Origin: an uncultured Lachnospiraceae bacterium
GTDB lineage: Bacteria; Bacillota; Clostridia; Lachnospirales; Lachnospiraceae
Assembly (NCBI GenBank): GCA_946414885.1
Contig: CAMKQH010000014.1
Location: forward strand, 1 to 64,000
Length of the DNA stretch: 64,000 bases
Direction: 5' to 3'
The notes under the pieces were generated by a model. It did no database searches and had not been told where the DNA came from. It worked only from the letters and a program-made list of their open reading frames with translations. Of this stretch, positions 52,276-58,836 are shown piece after piece. Position 1 is the stretch's first letter. Each line of letters opens with the position of its first letter. The translations under genes were made by a program, and so were the position numbers.

Positions 52276-52476
52276 TTACTGACGATCTTTCAATGGATGG
52301 TACTTGCGTCGATGCTCTCCAATCGCTTGCATGACTCGAAGCGCTGCCAAACCAAAAGAGATTACTTCATAATAATTCGCCGAAGCCGTAAATTGGCATC
52401 CATCAATACCACAAGTATCCGTGTAAGTAAAACCACCGGCAATCCCTTGTGCTTCTAAATTCTTTAACTTACGCAT
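52276..52476 (-). CDS. Double-glycine leader peptide 1 (system B)
   Basis: A 66-residue peptide with a 15-residue leader ending in GG (MRKLKNLEAQGIAGG), then FTYTDTCGIDGCQFT and a longer, partly hydrophobic helical tail (YYEVISFGLAALRVMQAIG). The leader fits the double-glycine type cut by C39 peptidase exporters, although shorter than usual. It aligns along its whole length with the peptide at 58029-58232, sharing GGFTYT and CGI(D/N)GC. AAGGAG precedes the ATG. It is the last gene of the system B cluster, 162 bp after the lipoprotein. The product may be a bacteriocin or a signal peptide; a disulfide between the two Cys (C-x4-C) is plausible. Confidence 0.85.
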   Translation of the reverse strand: MRKLKNLEAQGIAGGFTYTDTCGIDGCQFTASANYYEVISFGLAALRVMQAIGEHRRKYHPLKDRQ

Positions 52477-52638
52477 AATCGTTTCTCCTTTTTCATAAAA
52501 TCTATTCTTAAACTTCCGTTAGTCCAATATTTTCTATTTCTAAATAATCCAAATACGTTTGCGCGCTAAACGAAATCTTTAATCCAAAAATAGAACTCTC
52601 AAGGCACTGAACGGAAGCAAGAATGCGTAAATGACGGA

Positions 52639-54831
52639 TTATTCCGCCACAAACAGCTTTACGCGATTCTGAATGATTTCCGTGACTTGTTCGATATTTT
52701 TGCTTCCATTGAAAAATGCTTCTGCTTCTTCACTTATAATCTTTATGACTGCTTCGTCTCCAATTCTGGTGACGTTCCCGTTAAGTATCATTCTTTCCAG
52801 CATGTCAATTTCACTAAGACTGGCGTGCGGCACCTCCAGATTTATGCTCCCAAGTGGTACGTGCATGGCCATTTCGTCGGAATCAGCATTATCCCTTGCC
52901 TCAGCAATCAATTCGTTATAAAAGGGCCGAAACGAATAAAACACCTCGAAACCTATCGTTTTATTTACCATCGAGTACTTGACAAAATCCCATGCGACAG
53001 ACTTGTGGTCTCCGGTACTAATCATCGCCAACGTTTTTCCTACGGGAACCAACGTGATTCCCTTTTTATTCTCTGTGGGATACCCTATCATTTGGGCCCC
53101 ATCGGAGAACAAAGCTCTATATAACTCATAGGAATGAACTTCTTGGAGAACGGCAGGAATAAGAATAATCCCTCCTTCCTGAATCTCTTCAAACATGGCA
53201 GCAATCTCGTTGACGTTTGCCCCTTGGCTTGGATAATGATTTACGAATTCCAATAAATTCCTAAATTCTTCCGTTTGAAAATCACACTTTCCATTAGATG
53301 TATCCACAAAATGAGTCATATACTGGATACAAAGAATTCTTAGCATCTCCTGCTTTGAAATGCCCTTCGTGGCCATCATCTGATTTGGCAAGGAATCGAT
53401 AAAATCTTTATACTCCTCTAAATTCCATCCTTCCCTTTCCCCTAAATACGTTTTGCTGCCCATCATGGCAAGAATGGTCATCCCGTAAGGAATTGCATAA
53501 ACGTTCCCATTCTCCTGATAAAACTCCAATGCCTTGTCGCAAAAATTGCTTTTAGTAACGTCTTTGTCATTAGACAAATAGTTTCCCAAATCTTCCAAAA
53601 GTCCTTTTTTCTTCAAAACTTCATAAAGTTCCCCCTCTGCCAAGTCCACTAAGTCAGGAACGATACCTGCCGTAAAATCAGTAATCAGGGAATCAATGCT
53701 TTCATATTCCTTCAGCACGATCTTTACGTCATCTCTGACTTTATTAAAGTTAGAAACTTCCGTTTTGTAATAGTTGACGTTTTCACTAAGTACTGCCAGC
53801 GTCAGCACCGTCTTTTGTTCAACCGCGCCTTCCGCTTTATCTATCCTTAATACGTTATAGTCAAAATAATTGTATTCTCCCTCTTCCCGTTTGACTATGG
53901 CAAGCATTCTCCATGTTCCGTCGGACAATTGACAAGCTGCCGACACGTCATACGCGTTGCTTAAGGCCAAGTCTTCCAATGAAAGAACCAAACGCGGCTC
54001 CTGCACGGTTATTTCCCATATTCCGTCATCCGCCACGCAAAAGAACGCTTCCTCTCCCATACCTTCAACAAATTTTATAGTTGCAGCGTTGGGAATTTTC
54101 CACGCTAATTCTTTTCTGTTTCCCGTTGATAAATCTATTTCACCGATCGTATAAGGAGCATCGTTCTTTATTTCTCTTTCCAGGGAAAATACCTTACCGT
54201 CTTCCCGAAGAAGCAAGCTTCGAACTTCGGTCTTACCCAAATCTTTTTGAAAAACGATTTCTCCTGAATCAGAGAGTAATACCATGGTGCTTCTCATCTT
54301 TTCATCTTTCACGGCGAACAGCAAACGATCATCTGGCAATATAATGAGACTTGAAGGAAATCTTAATGCCTTTAGATAAGGGCGAAGCGTCTCCGCGTAA
54401 TCTTTTTCCGTCTTTAATTTACCATTAGAATCAAATACGCAAAAACGATATCCGATGATCTCCGTTTCTTCTGCATTCAAATAATAGCACAGGGCGTGAA
54501 GCTCTCCCTTGTCATTAACGTACGCCTGATTAACGTTGCTTATAATATTGTCTTTGGGTTCCAAAACAGTTTTTGTCAGTTCCTGGCAGTCCATGTCATA
54601 TTTTAGTAATTGATACTCGTGATCTATCCTGTTAGAACCCAATGCGTATAAGACTTTCTCCTGAGTCCAAGATGCACGCGCGCAAAAATTAACGTCTTCT
54701 GGCAACAGCTTCTCTGCCACGTAGCGCTCTTCGGCACGCGTCGACCCCTTTTTTTCATTGCCATTACTAGTTTTTACGTCACATGCCGTTAGCATAATCA
54801 TACAAATCATCAATAACATTATTTTTTTCAT
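52639..54831 (-). CDS. Chimeric lipoprotein (system B): propeller-like plus solute-binding
   Basis: A 730-residue lipoprotein with lipobox MIMLTAC. Residues about 40-330 have beta-repeat character (LLKYDMDCQELTKTVLEPKD, FCVFDSNGKLKTEKDY). The solute-binding half starts near TVLTLAVLSENVNYYKTEVS and contains GIVPDLVDLAEGELYEVLKK and GNVYAIPYGMTILAMM; it ends TEIIQNRVKLFVAE. The ATG at 54831 has GGAGAG upstream and overlaps the stop of the preceding membrane-protein gene as ATGA. It lies between a C39 exporter and a double-glycine peptide, so I infer a role in capture, sensing or immunity for that peptide. Confidence 0.76.
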   Translation of the reverse strand: MKKIMLLMICMIMLTACDVKTSNGNEKKGSTRAEERYVAEKLLPEDVNFCARASWTQEKVLYALGSNRIDHEYQLLKYDMDCQELTKTVLEPKDNIISNVNQAYVNDKGELHALCYYLNAEETEIIGYRFCVFDSNGKLKTEKDYAETLRPYLKALRFPSSLIILPDDRLLFAVKDEKMRSTMVLLSDSGEIVFQKDLGKTEVRSLLLREDGKVFSLEREIKNDAPYTIGEIDLSTGNRKELAWKIPNAATIKFVEGMGEEAFFCVADDGIWEITVQEPRLVLSLEDLALSNAYDVSAACQLSDGTWRMLAIVKREEGEYNYFDYNVLRIDKAEGAVEQKTVLTLAVLSENVNYYKTEVSNFNKVRDDVKIVLKEYESIDSLITDFTAGIVPDLVDLAEGELYEVLKKKGLLEDLGNYLSNDKDVTKSNFCDKALEFYQENGNVYAIPYGMTILAMMGSKTYLGEREGWNLEEYKDFIDSLPNQMMATKGISKQEMLRILCIQYMTHFVDTSNGKCDFQTEEFRNLLEFVNHYPSQGANVNEIAAMFEEIQEGGIILIPAVLQEVHSYELYRALFSDGAQMIGYPTENKKGITLVPVGKTLAMISTGDHKSVAWDFVKYSMVNKTIGFEVFYSFRPFYNELIAEARDNADSDEMAMHVPLGSINLEVPHASLSEIDMLERMILNGNVTRIGDEAVIKIISEEAEAFFNGSKNIEQVTEIIQNRVKLFVAE

Positions 54832-55841
54832 TCTTCGCTCTCTCCGCATCCCAGTTTTGATCGCTCTGATTTTTCCACCATGCGGCGCTTCAACAATCCG
54901 ATCAAAATGGAAGTCTGCTCCATTTTAATTGGTATTGTTTGTAATTCAAAAGCTTTCGCCAAACGCTTTGACGTTTCAAAATCCATGTTTAACAAAATCT
55001 GGCCTATTTTTCTTAATCCTGCCCAAAGCAAACAAATCCCAAGAATCATGGGATAAACCATAAGCACGTTCCTGTTACAGTTCGACATGCAAACCCCAAA
55101 AATAATAAATCCCATCACGCATAAAGAGATATATAGAAATAGTTTTTTTGAAAAAGAAGCCTGCCGTTCTCTTAACTCTACAAGCGTTTCTTGCTCTTTC
55201 TTCAAATAATCTTCTAAATGATACTTTATCTTAAAGCGATACTCTTTATACAGCGCACTCTCCTCAAAAGGAATCGATTTACGTCGATAAATCCCTCCCA
55301 CGCTAAATAGCGTGACTGTCGCAATTAGTGCCAATATCCCAGCCCAGGCCAAACTCTTTAAACCGTTCATCATTAATTCTTCTTTTGTAACCTGATAAAT
55401 AACAAAACCTTGCTTCAGTTGGTCATAGTTTTCTCCTAGTACTTCTTGGTATAAAGTCTCATGAATTCTCTCAACACGCGTGACTTTTCCCATTATCGTC
55501 ACAGCCTCTCCACGCCCGTCCACGTAGAGTCGCATTCTTTCCAGTGTGTCTTTCTCATAAAAGTCAAAAAGCACGTATCTGCTTCCTATCGGAATGGCAT
55601 ACTCAAAATACGTATGCGCCCATCCAAACGTCTGATCAATGCCATGTTCACTGACACAAAAGGAATCCATGGAAAATTCCACTATCTGTCCGTCCTCCAA
55701 CCGATCTATGTTTTGATCCGTCAAAATCACGGTATGGCAAACAGACCATATTCCTTTGATAAACATGGCAAATGCAATCATGCTAAAAAGCAGCAAGTAT
55801 AAAACTATTTTAAATCCCTTAGGCATTATGTTTTGTTTCAA
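54828..55841 (-). CDS. Membrane protein of system B, unknown function
   Basis: A protein of about 337 residues. Four hydrophobic segments are visible: about 10-30 (IVLYLLLFSMIAFAMFIKGI), 168-190 (LAWAGILALIATVTLFSVGG), 240-258 (LFLYISLCVMGFIIFGV) and 264-284 (VLMVYPMILGICLLWAGL). Between the first two lies an extracytoplasmic domain of about 130 residues. A charged coiled stretch (KEQETLVELRERQASFSKKL) precedes the third helix. I do not recognise the family; it is not an HlyD-type accessory protein. The start is a TTG at 55841 with AAGGGA at good spacing, or an ATG at 55826. Its 3' end is coupled to the lipoprotein. It could be an immunity protein or a partner of the exporter. Confidence 0.75.
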   Translation of the reverse strand: MKQNIMPKGFKIVLYLLLFSMIAFAMFIKGIWSVCHTVILTDQNIDRLEDGQIVEFSMDSFCVSEHGIDQTFGWAHTYFEYAIPIGSRYVLFDFYEKDTLERMRLYVDGRGEAVTIMGKVTRVERIHETLYQEVLGENYDQLKQGFVIYQVTKEELMMNGLKSLAWAGILALIATVTLFSVGGIYRRKSIPFEESALYKEYRFKIKYHLEDYLKKEQETLVELRERQASFSKKLFLYISLCVMGFIIFGVCMSNCNRNVLMVYPMILGICLLWAGLRKIGQILLNMDFETSKRLAKAFELQTIPIKMEQTSILIGLLKRRMVEKSERSKLGCGESEE

Positions 55842-55854
55842 GTCAAATCCCTTC

Positions 55855-57954
55855 TCACCCAAGCCTTATGACGGAATCCGCTCTTGCGATAATTTCTTTA
55901 TTATGCGTAACAAACAGACATGGTATGTCCAGATTCATCATCCCGTTAATAACCATATTCTCTTTTTCATAGTCCATATTGCTAGTCGCTTCATCCAAAA
56001 TCAGAACATCGGGATTTTTGATAATTGCACGAGCTAACGCAATCGATTGTTTTTGACCAGCGGAAAGATTTACGGCATTCTCGTCAATGAACATGTTTAA
56101 CCCTTGTGGCACCGAATAAATAAATTCAAGTAATCCAGCTAATTTACAAGCATGTTGAATTTCTTCTTCCGAATACTCTTGTCCAAGCGTTATATTGTAC
56201 AACAGAGTGTTTGCAAATAAAAATACGTTTTGCGTCACAAATGCCACTCTATCACGGTAATCCTTAATGGAGATGCTATCTATCTCTGATCCATTTACGT
56301 ATATTGTTCCGTCAGTGCTCTTTTCCATCCCCATTATAAGCTTTAGAAGCGTACTTTTTCCACAACCATTTTCCCCAACAATGGCAATTTTCTCATTTTT
56401 ACTAAGTGAAAATGAAACATCTCTGAACAACATATTGTAACCAGGATAGGAAAATCCTATACCCTCTGCCCGGATTTCCTGAATTTGCTTTAGCCCAACT
56501 TCTCCACTTTGTTCTTCTTTCATGTAATTAATGTCATTTAATCTTTCTATTGCCACTAATCCACTTTGAAATCCCTGTTGCATGGACATAAGTTGTTTTG
56601 CTGATTCCGTAAGTAAAGAAACCAACATAAAAAAGGTCATTAATTCTCCCAAGGAAATCAAGTCAAGGTGAACAAATTCAAAGCCTACAAAAATGATGAT
56701 TAAATTGCTTATCTGTTCAATAAATGCAGTACCAGACATACTGTATGCGTTTAGAATATTTCCCTTGTACAACTTATTAACAAATGCTTTATGTTTATCC
56801 AGCAAATAAGAACGCACGTTATCTTCAATATTATTCGCCTTTATAAACTCAATTCCCTGAATGGATTCTTTTAAATATGTTTGGACGGCTGCATTTGCAC
56901 TCATCGCAGCATGATTCACTAGATGAAATGGTTTTCTTAATATCAATGCTAATCCGCAATATAAAAGCAAAGTTATCATTGTTATGCCAAACATCAATAT
57001 GTTAATTCGAAACAATAAGATGCTGCCAATGATGAAAAAATTTGCGTAGAACAAAAATGACACCAGTAAATTAGAAATCATGCTTCGGACTTGCATGAGA
57101 TCTGCAGACCTGGAAATATAATCCCCCGTCATTCTAGTCGATATCTCCCTAGTGCTGGATTTGAGTATCTTTGTAACATATCCATCCATGTAAGAAATAT
57201 CAATTTTTCTTGACAATGTTGCGATTAGTTTTCCCCGTATGAATGAAAATATAACCATCGTTATCGTCAAAAAAACCATGAACGCAAATAATCTGGCAAT
57301 GCCATGATCAGCAATGAAGGATAATACTCTCATAATTGCATTACCTTCGTCATGCACGTGCGCGTGAGCATGCTTATCAAAGTTTCCATAATCCAATAAG
57401 GTTTGGAATAAGTAGGAAGAACATAATGAAACACCTAACGTAAACCAAGAAAGTAAAGAAATAAGAATCAATTCTTTCCAATGCTTTTTAACGGTATTAC
57501 GTATTAAGTGTATGTTTTTAATATCCTCTTCCTGATCGATATCTTTCCCTAAATCGGAAAATAATAAAAGATATCCCGACCATGCCTCGCGAAAACTTTC
57601 AGCATTCATGCGGTATTTCCCGCTAGCCGGATCAGAGACAAAAACTTGTTTTTGATTAACTTTATATATCACAACAAAATGATTTGCCTTCAAATGAGCA
57701 ATGACTGGAATTTTATTCTTCTCAAGATATGTTTCCAGTTCTTCAAGCGTTGACTCATACGCATCTGCGCAGATTCCTATTTTCTCTGCTCCTTCACTGA
57801 TTCCCAATAACGTAACGCCATTCTGGCTCGTATGCGTCATCTCACGCATGAAATATATGGAATGTTTTTTTCCAAAAAATTGGCTTATGGTACATAGACA
57901 TGCTGCCCCGCAATCCTTTGCGTCATGCTGTTTTACCGTCTTTATGTTTCTCAT
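55855..57954 (-). CDS. C39 peptidase-containing ABC exporter (double-glycine peptide exporter)
   Basis: A 699-residue fused exporter. The N-terminal C39 cysteine peptidase (1-130) has its full active site: Q9 and C15 in KQHDAKDCGAACL, H92 in LKANHFVVIY, D108 in VSDPASG. The membrane domain spans about 155-450 with six helices, and the ATPase domain has VGENGCGKSTLLKLIMG, the signature NLSAGQKQSIALARAII and Walker B VLILDEATSNMD. The protein should cut leaders after GG and export the peptide. An odd His-rich stretch, HAHAHVHD at 195-202, lies in the loop after the first helix. It follows a matching peptide gene, with a second peptide at the end of the cluster. Confidence 0.95.
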   Translation of the reverse strand: MRNIKTVKQHDAKDCGAACLCTISQFFGKKHSIYFMREMTHTSQNGVTLLGISEGAEKIGICADAYESTLEELETYLEKNKIPVIAHLKANHFVVIYKVNQKQVFVSDPASGKYRMNAESFREAWSGYLLLFSDLGKDIDQEEDIKNIHLIRNTVKKHWKELILISLLSWFTLGVSLCSSYLFQTLLDYGNFDKHAHAHVHDEGNAIMRVLSFIADHGIARLFAFMVFLTITMVIFSFIRGKLIATLSRKIDISYMDGYVTKILKSSTREISTRMTGDYISRSADLMQVRSMISNLLVSFLFYANFFIIGSILLFRINILMFGITMITLLLYCGLALILRKPFHLVNHAAMSANAAVQTYLKESIQGIEFIKANNIEDNVRSYLLDKHKAFVNKLYKGNILNAYSMSGTAFIEQISNLIIIFVGFEFVHLDLISLGELMTFFMLVSLLTESAKQLMSMQQGFQSGLVAIERLNDINYMKEEQSGEVGLKQIQEIRAEGIGFSYPGYNMLFRDVSFSLSKNEKIAIVGENGCGKSTLLKLIMGMEKSTDGTIYVNGSEIDSISIKDYRDRVAFVTQNVFLFANTLLYNITLGQEYSEEEIQHACKLAGLLEFIYSVPQGLNMFIDENAVNLSAGQKQSIALARAIIKNPDVLILDEATSNMDYEKENMVINGMMNLDIPCLFVTHNKEIIARADSVIRLG

Positions 57955-58028
57955 TATACTTGCGTCTCCACTTTAAAGCAAAGGAATCCTATTGTTTTCT
58001 AATCGTCTAAATTATTTACTGATTTATC

Positions 58029-58232
58029 TTAGCAATTTCCATTCATATAGTGATCAATTAGCTGATGCTGATTCATTGCATTAGTAGCCCTTGTGTATGC
58101 TATCAAATAAGAGATCATCTCTAAATAAAAGGCATTAAAAGTCAACCTACATCCATTAATCCCACATTCAGGCGTGGTATAAGTAAAACCTCCCTGAATT
58201 TTACCCATGGTTTCATTAGAAATCTTTCTCAT
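58029..58232 (-). CDS. Double-glycine leader peptide 2 (system B)
   Basis: A 67-residue peptide. The 15-residue leader (MRKISNETMGKIQGG) ends in GG and is followed by FTYTTPECGINGCRLT, then a helical hydrophobic segment (NAFYLEMISYLIAYTRATN) and a C-terminal Cys. It is the homologue of the 52276-52476 peptide, with the same leader length and the same C-x4-C core. A strong GGAGGGG ribosome site precedes the ATG. It is the first gene of the operon, 74 bp before its exporter, under a promoter with tandem repeats. No lanthipeptide, sactipeptide or other modifying enzyme is nearby, so it is probably exported unmodified apart from a possible disulfide. Confidence 0.88.
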   Translation of the reverse strand: MRKISNETMGKIQGGFTYTTPECGINGCRLTFNAFYLEMISYLIAYTRATNAMNQHQLIDHYMNGNC

Positions 58233-58282
58233 CTTGTCCCCTCCACCCTATAGAATATTCAATAAGATTCCTTTATCTTTTA

Positions 58283-58311
58283 ATTATCTATTAGAACAAT
58301 TCATCTATCAA
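58283..58311 (-). promoter_or_regulatory. Promoter of system B
   Basis: Minus-strand TTGATA (58306-58311), 17-bp spacer, GATAAT (58283-58288), about 50 bp before the peptide ATG. The inverted pair ATCAAC-TACTT-GTTGAT overlaps the -35 box. Confidence 0.65.
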
Positions 58312-58318
58312 CTACTTG

Positions 58319-58358
58319 TTGATGAACGACGTTTTTTTTTGATGAACAACATTTTTTA
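58319..58358 (-). promoter_or_regulatory. Two tandem 20-bp repeats upstream of the system B promoter
   Basis: Units 58319-58338 and 58339-58358 (TTGATGAAC-AC-TTTTTT type) agree at 17 of 20 positions. Each is about two helical turns long, and the array ends eight bases from the -35 box. This is the position of an activator such as a LytTR-type regulator, none of which is encoded in the window. Confidence 0.6.
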
Positions 58359-58380
58359 TCGTTCTTCGCAGAAAAGCGAA

Positions 58381-58408
58381 CAACAAAAGAAGCCGCCGAA
58401 GCGACTTC
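58381..58408 (-). terminator. Terminator of the 58459-58836 gene
   Basis: Minus-strand GAAGTCGC-TTCG-GCGGCTTC (eight pairs with one wobble, UUCG loop), followed by TTTTGTTG. It lies 50 bp after the stop of the small membrane-protein gene. The sequence is part of the exact 27-bp repeat shared with 51747-51773. Confidence 0.65.
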
Positions 58409-58458
58409 CGTAAAAATCCCTGACAAAATTTTATGCTAACCAATAATGAGGATGAAAC

Positions 58459-58836
58459 CTACAAAAACCAAACTCCCGCCAGTAATCCAAGGTGAATTAC
58501 AAGACGAACCACGTGATGCGAATAATTGGGCTTTTTCTTGAGCACAAATCCATTATGGTACGCGCACGCTGAAATGATCAACAAATCCAACGCCAGCAAC
58601 AGGATTCCTACTACTTCCTTGTCAAAAAGGAAGGCCGGAAGGGAAAGAACCCCAAGAAGAAGCGCCGCATAGTATAAAGCCTTCTTCCATGCGGTAATCC
58701 CTTCCGCCTTACTCTTGTGAACGGAAAAACAATTCAGTACGTTATACAAAATGATGATAACAATAAAAACAATCTTCCCCCAGCTCAATTCGTTTTCTCC
58801 CTCTGGCGTTTTTGCCATTTTCCAAGCATGCGACAC
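58459..58836 (-). CDS. Small membrane protein of unknown function
   Basis: A 125-residue protein with about four hydrophobic segments (WGKIVFIVIIILYNVLNCF, ALYYAALLLGVLSLPAFLF, VGILLLALDLLIISACAY, VVRLVIHLGLLAGVWFL). There are no recognised motifs. The GTG at 58836 directly follows the TGA of the diguanylate cyclase gene, so it is probably co-transcribed with it; an ATG six codons later is an alternative and no good ribosome site is seen for either. The coding is of normal GC, unlike the AT-rich peptide system downstream. Confidence 0.65.
   Translation of the reverse strand: MSHAWKMAKTPEGENELSWGKIVFIVIIILYNVLNCFSVHKSKAEGITAWKKALYYAALLLGVLSLPAFLFDKEVVGILLLALDLLIISACAYHNGFVLKKKPNYSHHVVRLVIHLGLLAGVWFL

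Noticed and set aside
52276..58232. Lanthipeptide or sactipeptide cluster
   Set aside because: No LanB/LanC/LanM, radical-SAM or YcaO enzyme is encoded nearby; the exporter and peptides alone do not justify a modified-peptide label.
58207..58413. Plus-strand 68-residue ORF upstream of system B
   Set aside because: It runs antisense through the peptide gene start, the promoter, the tandem repeats and the terminator hairpin, without a ribosome site.
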